Assembly (NCBI GenBank): GCA_037074615.1
Contig: CM073524.1
Location: 23,513,406-23,577,405, forward strand
DNA length: 64,000 nucleotides
Source of the DNA: Leucaena leucocephala
Taxonomy: Eukaryota; Streptophyta; Magnoliopsida; Fabales; Fabaceae
Direction: 5' to 3'
Both the position numbers and the translations under genes were made by a program. Within the stretch, counting starts at the first letter, position 1, and each line of letters begins with the position of its first letter. Under the pieces are notes generated by a model, which was not told the origin of the DNA, did no database searches, and was given only the letters and a program-made list of their open reading frames with translations. Below, in pieces: positions 1-11,467 of the stretch.

Positions 1-1250
1 TCATTTTAAATTAGTTGTTGCTCACACCAATCTTAAGCAATTAATTCTGAAATCCTCTCAGGTTTTGAAATTTTGTTCTAATCCGTTCAGCTCGTTCAAT
101 TCTTTTGTTCATGCTATTTGGTTTCTTTTCTTTTCTTACTGTGATTGTTCTAAATTTAATTGATTGAGTTTGTTCCACTTGAGCTAACTATGCATACTGC
201 TGATACTCATTGAAACTATTCAGATTTGATTGGAACGAAGTTTTGAAGGTTCTAGCAATATGAGAAGTGATTCAAAGCAGAGGATGTGATACAAGTGTGA
301 GGACAACATAACCTTTATTCTTATACTACCGAAACAATGATTACAATCAACCAATTAGATAACAAGTATATGGTAGATCATCTAAAATTGTCGCATGAAT
401 TAGCTAATATTTATTTAGCGTCTTTCATGTCAATGTTAACAAATAAATGCAAAATAATTAATTAATTAATTAATTAATTTGTTTTTAGAGAAGCCATATG
501 GAAATTGAAAGTGACATATGTGCCTAATCTCTCCACCACTTGTAGCAATGGTATGAGTAAATCGAAAGTTTAGGTAAAATAGAAGCACTTTTGCAAGCAC
601 ATGTAAGAAAAATTAAAGTTCACTTTGGATTTAACACAAATTAAAAACAATACCAAAGTAATGAGAAATGATAAAAAAATTCAAACATATCTAACCTTAC
701 ACCAAGAGAATACTATCTAGGTTGCATCATTGTACTACACTCTTGAAACATAGTTAATTCAACCACTAGCAACAAGTGCGATCGAATTTTTGGAGCCATT
801 GCTAGGAGTTCTAGTTGTTTAAGTTTTGGTCTCAGTTTGGTGTCATATGTTCATTTGTTTTCTTTTTGCTGTTTTTATGTTTTTGTTTATCTTCTCTTGG
901 TTCTAGCTTCTGGAACTTTGTTGTCAAGCTTGACAATAGGTGATTTCTCCACTGAAGCTTTAGTAGTCACTGTTCAAGCTCTAGTGGATTGTTACCTGCT
1001 GGTGCTGAAATTAATCTGTCAAGATTTCTATTGTTTGCAATATCTTACCTGTCCAAGCACCAAAGCTGCTCTGTAACTAGTTCCCAAGTGCCTTGCGTTT
1101 TGTTTTGTGTTATACGTTAACTGTCACTTTGCATTTTATTTTGAAAACCAGACAAAACAATCGCTTCTGACTTTGCTTTGGTTCTGTGATTCTGTTTTAC
1201 TTACAGCTTTGATTAGTTTTTTTTGGAAAGAAAAATAGAAGAAACTGGAT
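1..1250. other. AT-rich intergenic stretch, no gene seen
   Basis: I see no coding homology, RNA gene or clear repeat boundary here. There is a short (TTAA)n run near 460-480. A 79-codon open frame at 837-1076 has biased, hydrophobic composition and no recognisable motif, so I do not call it. The stretch probably holds the distal upstream region of the RPAC2 gene. Confidence 0.5.
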
Positions 1251-1691
1251 GATCATACTTCAGGAGAGGAGTATGAAGCAGCCCCCCTTTTTAAGTTATT
1301 CTTAGTGTCATTTGCATGACCATGTCGAATGAGTGAACGACCCTCATCCTCCCATTTGAGATTTCTAACCTAACCCTAATTAGAGACTCCTCATCCCTCA
1401 GCCTCAGTCACCAATCGACATTCATCCCTTGCTGAACCTCAGCCCCATCCTTGTCGGCACCACTGCCCACCGTCCTCTCCATTAGCCACCGTGATTGTAT
1501 TTGACTGAATTGAACAATTTCTTTGAAGCGATAGCAAAATTGTTTTTTCTGAGTTAGTATCTTGGCTTTTATTTTTATTTTTAATTTTTCATTAAATTTC
1601 TTGTGCAAAGAGTAGGTGGGTTTTACCCTTGGGTATGCATGTCCAAGGAAATTGATGGTGTGTTTATTGGGCCACAGGGTGATCAATCACA

Positions 1692-2824
1692 ATGGAGCTT
1701 GGGTCATATTCTGATCAGAGTAAATCAACATTTTTCCTGGCGGATGAGGATCATACACTTGCAAATGCTGTTCGGTTCACCTTAAATCAAGAGTCAGTGA
1801 TCTACATATTCTTATGTGCTTTCCTACTGCTCTGTGTATAATTTATGATTTTCGTTCTTAGTTTACTTTCAAAGCATAAATGCCACCACCAATGTCAGTC
1901 TTTTATGTGGTTTCTCCTTATATTCTAAGATTCCCCCTCCCTGCCATCCTGATGTCGTTTGTTTTAATAATCAAATATCCTGATAAGGTGAGGTCATTGA
2001 TGTTTTGCAGTCCAAGAGTGACATTCTGTGGTTACAGCATCCCTCATCCTTCTGATAATCGGGTTAATATTAGAGTCCAAACAACAGGTAATATATTGAA
2101 TGTCTCTTTGAACCTCTAGCGTTTGATGAAATTTTGTTATTGTGCTCCGCAAGTTCCTGCCAAAATAGTGTTGAAGTTCTGAGTTTGCTGTAGGGCAATC
2201 GCAGTTGCATTTGTTTTTTGTTTTGCTATATGATTTACATCACTGAACTGGATTCTAATTTTTGAAGAAAGTTCAACGCATCACTGGGCCATGAGAATAT
2301 GTCTCGTATCATTCTCTGCTAAAGTTCTCTGTTGAATTATGAACGAAATTGTTCTCATGAATACCTTTTTTTTTACAAAAAAAATAAAAATAATTATGTA
2401 CATTTTGTTGACATCTCATTGAGCATGATTTTTCTGCTTTAAATACTTTAGAGTTAAGGTAAAGCATCCGTGAATACCTTAAATCATGACGTGGAGTGCG
2501 CCAACATTTTCATTCATGTTTTCTTGTATTTTTTGTAGAACATTTTTATTTGTTGTACAATAACATGACTGCTAGTACTGCAGGCAATTATTTTGCATTT
2601 AACTACTTGCTATAAACATATTTTTTTAGGCTATTTGTCCAATGTAGTCTTCTTTGAGATTGATTCAGTAGTAGTTTTCTGTTTACAATATTCGTTATCT
2701 CTGGGCATCTATAGGGGATTCAGCTCGTGAGGTGTTGAAAGATGCGTGCCAGGATCTGATGCTAATGTGCCAGCATGTAAGGAGCACTTTTGACAAGACG
2801 GTGAAGGATATGGATATTAAGTGA
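1692..2824 (+). CDS. RPAC2: RPAC2-type (AC19) subunit of RNA polymerases I and III
   Basis: Exons are 1692-1792, 2011-2087 and 2715-2824, giving 95 residues with matching phases. The product belongs to the RPB11/AC19 family, the small partner of the AC40 subunit in the alpha-like assembly platform shared by nuclear RNA polymerases I and III. The conserved core is visible: DEDHTLANAVRF followed by NQDPRVTFCGY, then IPHPS and the NIRVQTTG segment, and a C-terminal helix that includes DACQDLM. The start is the first ATG after a plausible 5'-UTR acceptor (cacag, just before 1680), which implies a leader intron upstream; an extra N-terminal exon cannot be excluded. The protein ends soon after the dimerisation helix, so it is on the short side for the family. 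It is convergent with DIT1, with a MITE in the 3' flank. Family identity is secure; the exact start is less certain. Confidence 0.9.
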
Positions 2825-2918
2825 TGTACCTGTATTCGTTTCAATTTGTTTTCATATTTAAGTTCTTAACAATAGATTATGTATGCAACTCTAGAGGATA
2901 TGCGCAGATACTATGAAT

Positions 2919-3715
2919 TAGGGGTGTGCATGGACAGGGCTGGGCAGGGCAGACCCCATGCCCGGTGCCCTGTCCAAAAAAAGCATGGGCTGCATTTTGC
3001 AGTCCGATGCCCGGCCCTGCCCGGTAAAAGCCCTAACTATTTTGGGCTGGGCATGGGCGGGCTGGGCATGCCCAAGTTTTGATGTCATGCTCATGTTGTG
3101 AAAAAAATCTGCAATTATGAACTTATAAAATAATACCATATTCATATGTCTTTAAGACTTAAATAATATCCATAATTCACTAAGAATAAAGCAATAAAAA
3201 GATAATAATTAAATTTTTGAAATCCATTGCATGTAAAAAAAAGTCTTGAAGTCTAAGTAATTTGTAATTGTAACTTTGTATCAATCTCCCTAATATTGAC
3301 AAAGATTAAGTATCTGAAAAAAAAATAAACAATTATAATTTATAATGTAATTATATGATGATTAGCAAAGTTAAAAAAAAGAAAAAAAGAAAAAATTAAT
3401 ATAGTTATAAATATTAAAAGATACAACTTACATATTTAACTACTCATATTTTTAAAATGAACCTCTAGTCACCAGTAACTATCATATTCTCCTTTTTAAG
3501 TGTAACATTTAGGGAAAAAAATAAAAAAAATAAAAGAAGTGGTGCTCATGGGCAGGGCAGGGTAACCCCCTGCCCGGTGCCCAGCCCGAAAAAAGTATGG
3601 GCTGAATTTTGTAGCCCGATGCCCAGCCCTGCCCTATATTTATCGGGCTGGGCAGGGCTATTTTATTGCGGGTTGGGCTAGGCATACCGGGCCATGGGTA
3701 TTATGCACAGCCCTA
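2919..3715. mobile_element. Non-autonomous hAT-type MITE with 8-bp target duplication
   Basis: The 797-bp element is flanked by perfect copies of CTATGAAT (2911-2918 and 3716-3723). Its ends read TAGGGGTGTGCAT on the left and, as reverse complement, TAGGGCTGTGCAT on the right. An 8-bp duplication with TAGGG-type termini is the hallmark of the hAT superfamily. Both ends carry GC-rich arms of about 130-160 bp made of GGGC/GCCC motifs (about 2929-3075 and 3547-3710), which resemble each other in direct orientation and fold on themselves. The middle is AT-rich and non-coding. No transposase is present, so it would have been moved in trans. Confidence 0.9.
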
Positions 3716-3748
3716 CTATGAATGGTGATTTTTGGCCTGGTAATCTTC

Positions 3749-3751
<3 letters not shown>

Positions 3752-3784
<33 letters not shown>
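3752..3784. repeat. (AT)n microsatellite
   Basis: An uninterrupted AT dinucleotide run of about 33 bp lies just downstream of the hAT MITE, in the 3' flank of RPAC2. Confidence 0.95.
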
Positions 3785-3788
<4 letters not shown>

Positions 3789-4209
3789 CTCTCGTGTTAT
3801 GAAACATCTGCTTCTAGGTTAAAATGTAACCTGATGTAATGCACATGCGATCTATGAAATAAAAAAAAATGTATTTATGAATAGGGCGGATTTTCATAAA
3901 TTTTATAGATTCATATGTTATAGATTATATTTATATATAGGTGTCAATAACTATCTTCACTTTCTTGGCATACCAAACATAGATGGAAGAACTGAAACAA
4001 TTATGATAATTTCCCGAGTGATAGAGTTGTCTAGAAATTGCACAAAAAATGATTGGTGAACTTAGATGTAAATTGACTAATTCTCTATAGTAGTTCCCTG
4101 GAATAAAACTTTGAACAAGACCATGTGGAAGAATGTTGATAGAAAGAGTCAAAGAAAAAATGAGGGATTATCAAGAAGATTAAGAATAGAAAAGGTGGGA
4201 GGAAGGCGT

Positions 4210-6474
4210 TCACCACAAGCCAATGAATTTCCACCAAGCTCCTCCAACCCCGAGCCAGATGATAATGTTAACAATACTGATGAGGAATCCATAGCCCCAC
4301 CATTTGGCAAGGGGAACATAATTGGCTCCATAAAACACGGGCGCTGACCCAATTCCATAGTGGGTGAGGCCACCCATGAGGTTGGAGAGGAAGGACAGCA
4401 CCATGGCTCCAAAGTATGGTGGAGTGCCCAGTGCACTTGCCACAGACAGGAATGCCGTAAACATGGCTCCTATATGAGCAGCCCCACTTGCGAAGAAGTA
4501 ATGTGAATAGAAGTAGAGCAGTACCAGAATGCCGAATGATAGTTGCCACGACAGTCCCAGTCCCCCAACAAACTGTTCAAACAATATCATTCATATATAA
4601 CTCTGACTGAACAATACCACATAAATACCAACAAGTTAAAGGACTTGCCCATTTGCTGCATATGCTATGACTGTGAAGAAGACAGCGCAAAACAAAATAA
4701 AACAAAAACATGATAGGCACCTCTTCTTCTAAAAGAAAGTTATCAGGCACTGCGTAAGTCATGCACATAGGCAGAGCAGGGAGAAGAGAGAAAAAAGAGA
4801 GGAGGAAGTAACCTGAACGACAGTTTGGCTAAACGAGGAAATGAGACCATATTTGTTGAGATAGCCAGCCATTGCAATGAGGGCAGCGAACCACGTAAGC
4901 GTATCCCAGGCAACTCCCTCGGCCAAGCACTCCTTCCACGTAACAACCCCAGTCACAAGCAGTATAGCCAATCCCAGAATCGCAGCTGTTACAGCATCCA
5001 CATTAAGAACCCCACCAGCAACCCAAAGCCCCACCTGATACACATGGAATGGAAGGCTAAGTGTAATAAATGTATTCACATTATCAATTTCAAGATGTAA
5101 TTTGCAGGTTCTAACATAAGCGTGGGTAACCCAATAAAGGTTTCAGCTCAACCAAAAGTCTCCGATGCATCTGCATGCTCAACTGTGGGGCCAATGACCA
5201 GACATTGTAGTTGAAAAAAAGTACATAAAACCAAAAAAGTAAAATTGCCCGCAGCATAGCTCCAGAAGGCAAGTCACTGGCTTCCTTAAGAATTTGTATA
5301 TATTGATTTGGCTTGTTTTAGAACTTATTATACAAAATAAACTCAGTTTTGAAGATAAAAAAGGAACCAATTCTTTATATACCGTAATAAGCAGAGTCCC
5401 AGACATTATCTTCTCATTTAGGGTCATTGGTCCCATGCTTTGCAACTTCTCCCTAGCAAGCTTGGGCGCGTCGGGACTGGATTTCACCGTTGGCGGGTAA
5501 ACTACATACAAAATGAATGGTACCAATATTAATGACAGCAAACCCGGGACAATAGCTGCTTTTGCCCAATCTAACCATCCAATCGTCTGGTTGATGGAGT
5601 TTTGAGTCAGAGTGGCACACAGGGGATTCGCAGCCATTCCGGTCAAAAACATGGCCGACGAAATCACCGAAGTTTGAAAGCAAGTCAGCGTTAACCACGA
5701 TCCTAGTCTATTCTCGGTTCCATCACCCACGTTGCTACCGCAAGCGACACATAAGGCTTTCGCTAACGGAAGAAAAATGCCACCAGCTCTTGCTGAGACG
5801 GAAGGAATCGCCGGTGCCAGTAGGGCCTCGCTAAAAACTAAACTGTATCCTAATCCTAGAGATGAGCTACCAAAAAGAGATACAAATTGATAAGCAATTC
5901 GATTGCCCAGACCCGTTTTAATAAAGCCTCTGGCGAAGAAGAAGGCCAAACAAATGAGCCAGGGGATGGGATCGCCGAAGCCTGAAAATGCCGCAGCAAA
6001 GGTCAGGGTTTTTGTAAGAACAGAAACACCTAAACCCAAGACGGCCACAGCACCGAGCGGCAATGGCTGCGTAATAATGCCGACGATAGTGGCCAAGAAG
6101 ATCGCCAACAGCTGCCACGCGTTTTTGGACACCCCGGAAGGCACGGGGACGAACCAGAGTATAACACCAGTGGCTATGGAAGCCAACAGAGGTTTAATTG
6201 CGGCCCCCTGCCATGGCTGAGCTGTCGAAGCAGGAGAAACTGAAGCTCCAGCAGCAGAGGCTCTGAGAATGTGATGTTTCGGACGGGGTTTGATATTGAA
6301 AGAAGACTTGGAGAGAGTCAGAGATGGGATTGAGAAAAAAGAAGAATCACGTCTGAGGATAGTAAAGTGCTTAGAATTGAGGGAAGTGGGGTAACGAAGT
6401 TGTAGGGACTTGAAGGATGGGAGCTGGGAGGAAGGTAGGGGAAGAGAAGGAGTGGCTAGTGGCATGGAAGCCAT
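4210..6474 (-). CDS. DIT1: Chloroplast 2-oxoglutarate/malate translocator DiT1
   Basis: Exons on the minus strand are 6474-5383, 5034-4813 and 4572-4210, totalling 558 residues, the normal length for plant DiT1. DiT1 sits in the plastid inner envelope and exchanges stromal malate for cytosolic 2-oxoglutarate, supplying carbon skeletons for ammonia assimilation and photorespiratory nitrogen recycling. The first ~85 residues are rich in Ser, Pro and basic residues with almost no acid, as expected of a transit peptide. The mature part opens at WQGAAIKPLLAS and continues as about a dozen hydrophobic segments of the DASS/SodiT1 family. Recognisable family stretches include SVSARAGGIFLPL, GSNVGDGTENRLGSW, TWKECLAEGVAWDTLTWF, GAAHIGAMFTAF and NLMGGLTHYGIGSAP. 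The start is the first Met of the transit peptide. It converges on RPAC2 and has a G-box about 250 bp upstream. I see no lesion. Confidence 0.96.
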
Positions 6475-6722
6475 GGCTGCAGGTATCGGAGGTGGAGCAG
6501 GATTCAGGAGAGCAGTAGCATGAGGACCTGGAATGTGGAATCTGAAGGAGGAATTGGGACCGTTGGGAATGGAGGGACGATGGCGCTCACGAATTGGTGG
6601 CCTGGGTGCTTTGTAGCTCTTCCTCTATGTAGTGGCGAGAGTGACACCGTCCATCTCATATCACAACTCTGCAAAATAAATAAATAAATAGCAAGAAAGA
6701 ACGCGAGAGCTTCAGCATCTGT

Positions 6723-6730
6723 CCACGTGG
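6723..6730. promoter_or_regulatory. G-box (CCACGTGG) upstream of DIT1
   Basis: The palindrome CCACGTGG lies about 250 bp upstream of the DIT1 start codon. G-boxes bind bZIP and bHLH factors and are common in light-responsive promoters of genes for photosynthesis and related metabolism. A related CCACATGG follows about 15 bp away. That this site controls DIT1 is inferred from position only. Confidence 0.5.
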
Positions 6731-7111
6731 CGATCTGTCCACATGGGATCCTTTATTTTTGGGCTTAGATATGGGCTTGGGCTTCCTCAGTTCTCAGTTG
6801 CCAAGATTGGACTCAAAACCATCCTTTATAAAATCCAAGATTAATTTCTGAGCTATAGGTTATAGAAAACTGCCTGATTTATACCAAAAAGATTAAACTA
6901 TTTAAATTTAATTTGAAATATCCAGATCTAATTTAATTTAATTTGGTTTGTTATTCATGCTGCGATGCTCTACATCTCATTTCATGGAAAGATTCCTGCC
7001 AAGGCTTTCCTTATTGAATCTGTATTCAAAGAGTGAACCCCATTCGCTCTCTATGAATTTGTAAAGTTTCATATGAGAGAGGAAAAGCCTATAGTCAAAA
7101 GTTGTCATCAA

Positions 7112-7295
7112 CACTAACGGGGTTAGTTTAGTGGTAAATAATTCAGTATCGCTTAAGCAATTCTCAAATTCGAGCCTTGACGTATACAAAAAATTCCCGT
7201 TAGGAGACTCACCCACTATAGCCAGATGCGCGACGCAGGTCGGATCAGGATGTAGTCGGGACAAAGCTCCGGTGAATTGGGTGGGTAACTAAAAA
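7112..7295 (+). mobile_element. tRNA-derived SINE with 15-bp target duplication
   Basis: The body is about 184 bp. Near its 5' end TAGTTTAGTGG matches the polymerase III box A consensus of tRNA genes, and about 40 bp on AATTCGAGCC resembles box B. The element ends in an A-run (7291-7299). Perfect 15-bp copies of AAAAGTTGTCATCAA flank it (7097-7111 and 7296-7310), the left one before the body and the right one merging with the tail. Internal promoter boxes, A tail and a long target duplication together define a SINE moved by LINE machinery. It sits between DIT1 and the MYB gene. Confidence 0.85.
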
Positions 7296-7829
7296 AAAAG
7301 TTGTCATCAATGTTGATATTTCTTGCCGTGTAACTATGGCTTAGCTAAGATATATACGAATAAAATATGAGTATTTCCAAAACAAAATAAAGAAAGAAAG
7401 TATATCCACGAGAAATACTTACATACTTTAGGAGTGTCACGTTATTTGAACTCAGCCTAATCATATAAATTATTTTATATGATTTAATAGACAACTAGGA
7501 ATTAGATGAATCATCAGCTAAATTATTATATTTTGATTTGATAGAGTTCAAATGACATGAAATTCCTATATTCTTATAGTATATAAGTATTTTTTGTGTA
7601 TCTACAATTATGAGAGATAATTATTGTAATTACTTGGGTAGGTATCTGAGTCTACGACCTACTCTTTCTTATTTGAATTTGCTCTAATTTGCATGCCTAT
7701 AATTACAACACATGATCATTCACTTAATCTTTACTTCGGGACCTAGCTACTCGTACATATTTGACTTTGCTCCAATATATATCATAATACACGGAAAAGT
7801 TGCAGATCATATTACAAGGTTCAAGTAGA

Positions 7830-8378
7830 TCATGGATATATGTGGTGGGAGCAGAAGTGTTGGTCTGAAAAATCAAGGAAGGAAGATGAGGGAATATCCT
7901 TCATGAGATCCTCCAGATTCCACTCTCCCATTCCCATCATTAACTCTTGTTCAAATAATAAATTCTCCACCTCAGCTCTCTCACTGTTTACGTCTTCAAA
8001 GTAACCATTGGTAGTAGTGTGTGGGTGGCACGTGCTCTCCACTTTCTGAACCACTTGACTTGCTGAGAGTAATCCACCTGCAAATTGCAAGCTTCGCTGA
8101 GGAATCCTGTCAACTGTGGATGAAGATGGAGACGAGTTCAACATATGCCCATTAAAGATGTGTTGATGATCTTGAGCTGAAACAAACCCTTCCATATTGA
8201 CGTCTTTCGTGGCCAAAGAGTTCTTGAGTCTTCTTTTAATTGTGGAATTCCAAAAGTTTTTTATCTCATTGTCTGTTCGACCTGGCAAGCGTGCCGCTAT
8301 TTGAGACCATCTTTCAGTTAACATGAAACATATATAGCACCTTTCAGTTAACACAAAACATGAAATAGTCGAGCAAAC

Positions 8379-8424
<46 letters not shown>

Positions 8425-8697
8425 GAACCTGTTGCCAAGAAGGGAGTGCAAATGGATGATGAGTTGTTGTTCTTGGGGAGAGAAAGCGCCTCGTTTAAGG
8501 TCAGGCCTCAAATAATTGATCCATCGAAGGCGGCAACTTTTGCCACACCTTTGCAAGCCAGCATTTCTGGCCACATCACTCCAACAACCTTGTCCATTGT
8601 TGCGCATGTACCTCACGAGCTTGTCATCTTCTTCCGGTGACCACAAACCCTTTCTAAGCTGCTTGTTTTTTCCAGAGGGCTCCGGCGACTTCCTCAT
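7830..8697 (-). CDS. MYB46/83: R2R3-MYB transcription factor, MYB46/MYB83 type
   Basis: Exons are 8697-8429 and 8310-7830, giving 249 residues. The N-terminus holds two MYB repeats: R2 (about residues 14-66, starting RKGLWSPEEDDKL) and R3 (about 69-116, ending NEIKNFWNSTIKRRLK), with the regularly spaced tryptophans. The linker region GLQRCGKSCRLRWINYLRPD and the R3 stretch WSQIAARLPGRTDNEIKNFW are typical of the clade of master regulators of secondary wall formation. The C-terminus ends in an acidic block containing WNLEDLMKDIP and FLDF, resembling the MYB83 tail, probably the activation domain. The intron interrupts R3 after LLGNR, a usual plant MYB position, and is only 118 bp. No intron is seen in R2. 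The protein is shorter than I recall for Arabidopsis MYB46/83, so the clade is firmer than the exact orthologue. Confidence 0.88.
8379..8424. repeat. Compound (TA)n(GA)n microsatellite in MYB intron
   Basis: AT repeats followed by AG repeats occupy over a third of the 118-bp MYB intron. On the coding strand this is a CT run starting 4 nt after the donor site. Length changes here could alter splicing, but this is inference. Confidence 0.9.
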
Positions 8698-8803
8698 TGT
8701 ACTACGCAGTAGTAAGCTGATCTCTGGACCCAGTTATATTATTCCTCTCGCCATGTCTAATATATAGCTTCCATCTAGTTTTAATGTATATAACAGAAAC
8801 ATG

Positions 8804-8804
8804 G

Positions 8805-8837
<33 letters not shown>
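8804..8837. repeat. (AT)n(AG)n microsatellite upstream of MYB start
   Basis: A second compound microsatellite of the same composition lies about 110-140 bp upstream of the MYB start codon. It reads as a pyrimidine CT tract on the coding strand and is likely in the 5' leader or core promoter. Confidence 0.85.
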
Positions 8838-8839
8838 CA

Positions 8840-10190
8840 GAAATGTCACGAAGAAGCTTCATGATGAGGGGGGAATAAAATAATGGTGATGATGAAGATG
8901 GCGATAGGTGTGGGGTTTGCTTACAAAACCAGGGAAAGAGGGAGAGTGGCAAAGAGGTTGGTTGATGGGTCTAGTTGAGAACGGTTTGGAGAGGGACCTG
9001 ATGATAGCATGCTGGAAAATAATTTCGTAGGATTGTTATCTGGGAATCATTGAGTTGATAGAGTTTAATAGTTTGTGATTTAAGGAAATAATGGGCGTTT
9101 AGTCTTGTGTTAATTAGTGTCATGCATATCATTTTCGGCAGATAAAGGTGCATAATGTGGGAGAAAAAGAGGAAAGAAATGGCACAACAAATAATTTGAC
9201 TTTTTATATATATATGCCATCTTTTGTGGAGGATGGAGCCTAGACATAGACATTTCAGTGCTGGTGTTTCTTGGTGGGAAGATATTACAACCTGCAAAAT
9301 GAGGCTCTAATTATTGGAGAGATAGATCACATATCCACTGCACTCTTTGCTGCCGTTGTACAAGCTTTTCCCCGTTTTTGACACATAAATACGAACATGT
9401 ACTGGCCATTATTGAAGAAAACAAATATTTGAGTCGTACAATATTGGTTTAAAAAGCCATATACATACTCCACAAATTTATCTGCATATAATAATATCAT
9501 ATATATTTTAGGTGGACAGTGGCTAGACTGGAGAAGAGCACAAGGATGATTGGAAAAAATTGCAACAAGTGGGAAGAGATGCGAGTTGCTTTCAGAAGTA
9601 GGAACAAAGTAAAGCAGTCCCACAGCCTCTCGTGCATGAGGAAAGAATGGCAAAAGAAGCATGCATGATTATATTCCAATGAGATGATATATTTATTCAC
9701 TCATCAAATCATGTACTCATGGAACAACGAATGAATTGATATGGGGTAATCTCAGATTTCCATTGTATGCCGTTAGCAGCACATCATGATCCATTTTTAA
9801 GTTCAAATCATTTAATTAATTAATAGGATAAATCACGATGCAATTAAGAAAGCAGCAAAAAATCTAGATTATTGCCATGCATGCACCAACAATTGACCGA
9901 TCCTTGTTGAGGTTTTTATATGTTCTCTCTCTACTGTATGTGTGCCTTGATCAGCTGATCAGAAAGCAAGCATGACTTTAGTTAGATGAGAGGGGGGTCC
10001 AGGCACCAAATCGCCAACAATATTCCAAATCTATAGCAAGACAAAGTGCAACCACCATAAGGAAAACCCAAGAAATAACATTTAAATAAAGCAGCTGCAT
10101 ATTAAAAACGATACAGATGTGAGTTGGGGGGCCATTTATCCTATTTTTTCTATATTTTTTGGTAAATCTAGTCAATTTTTCTATTTAATA
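8840..10190. other. Intergenic stretch upstream of MYB gene
   Basis: No coding similarity or RNA gene is visible. Short open frames on the minus strand lack motifs and codon bias. It presumably holds the MYB promoter on its left side. Confidence 0.5.
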
Positions 10191-10194
10191 TTTT

Positions 10195-10362
10195 TTCTAT
10201 TTAATATAATAGTCAATTGACTAATTTGGATAAATTAAAATGTATATAATATGAATTTACTTTGAGTAGTTATATTTGATTATAATTAACTGTTTTATTT
10301 AGTTTCTTAGATCTCCTAAAAAAATTAACTAGCTATTATAATTAGGACCGGAGAAAGTAGTA
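10195..10362. mobile_element. AT-rich Stowaway-like MITE fragment (family A)
   Basis: This stretch shares its left portion (TATTTAATATAATA, then AATTG) with a copy near 35285. Its right end, read in reverse as TACTACTTTCTCCGGTCC, matches the left end of the copy at 47880. The interior is full of TTAATTATAATTAA motifs common to six places in this window. The CTCC-type terminus next to TA suggests a Stowaway (Tc1/mariner) MITE. The left terminus looks degraded. Confidence 0.5.
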
Positions 10363-11097
10363 CACATGATCATATGTGATTGAAGAACTTAATTTAAGTA
10401 TTGTTATTTTACTTTATATACCTAATGATAAAAATAGGTTAAAATATTTTGACAAATCAGTAAAAAAATGTTTCTAAGGGAATAGGTTCATTTATATTGC
10501 AATTACTCCTCTAAATTATTATTTTTTTCTTTTAAGGGCTTTGGTGATTTGTTTTTTTTTATTTTTTTTTATTTTTGAGTAATAGTGGTAGTAGTTGTTG
10601 TTGTCGACGACTTCTTGTTATTGTTATCTTTTGCCAGGGCATTGAATATTTGATGATTCTAAATTCCGATATTGCCCATGTGATGTGTGGGACAATTACA
10701 TCCTTGCCCTTGGCTTTGGCCTTTGGTAAAGTCGGGTGGGATGAGGCAAATGGCAATGTCGAACCTGCGATGGAGGTCGCGGCTAACCTCTTTCCCTCTG
10801 ACTCGGTTCTTCCCTTCCTTCGAACCGCAGAGGCTCAACCTGGGCCCGATTCATTGCGCTCAATCCCCTGTCCGCTTTCCCAGCATTAAGCTCTTCCTTC
10901 GACGCTCCTCTGCCCTTGCCCAAGTTCCAGCTTCTCAGGGAACCTTCCATGCCGAGGTGCAGCCCTACTTGCGCTGTTCCATGCCGCACAAGCTTCTCAG
11001 AGTTTCCGTTCTTCTCAGCGGCGGCGTTGATAGCAGTGTTGCTCTCCGCTTACTCCACGCTGCCTGCCATTCTTGCCCTGCTTTCTACCTTAAGATA

Positions 11098-11467
11098 TTA
11101 TCGGCGAAATCAGTAAAAACATAACAACATAACTTTTATGTAACCTCTATTCAAATTAAAAAGTGGTATTCCTTAGGATGAAGTAAATTTTTCCTGTAAA
11201 AGTACATGACAACATAACTTATGGAAGATAAAAATAATCTTAAGAAATTGATGTATCATTTCCTATGTTTCTCCTTCATCAAATTTTTTTTTTATAGACT
11301 ATAGAAGTACACAAGACATATCTTTTACACATATGTTTCTTAGATCTAAGAGTTATGTCAAAAAAACGCTTCTTTCTTTAACATACCTTTTTACAACTAA
11401 GAGTTATGTCAGAAAGATATTTTTTTCTTTGACACGCCCTTTCACAATATTTACAATATTTCCAACA
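11098..11467 (-). repeat. 3' LTR of the Copia element
   Basis: It matches 14563-14950 along most of its length, for example TCGGCGAAATC, CTATGTTTCTCCTTCATCAA, GAGTTATGTCA and CTTTCACAATAT in the same order. On the minus strand it begins TGTTGG, a common Copia LTR start. The left boundary abuts the MnmA codons for FYLKI. Confidence 0.75.

Noticed and set aside
837..1076. 79-codon open frame, hydrophobic and Leu-rich
   Set aside because: No motif, no neighbouring exon signals and T-rich composition; it looks like chance in AT-rich DNA.
4149..4549. Overlapping minus-strand open frames of 93-95 codons
   Set aside because: They are alternative frames of the last DIT1 exon; only the frame ending at 4210 encodes the transporter.
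5903..6220. 105-codon plus-strand open frame
   Set aside because: It is the antisense of DIT1 exon 1, whose own frame is strongly conserved.
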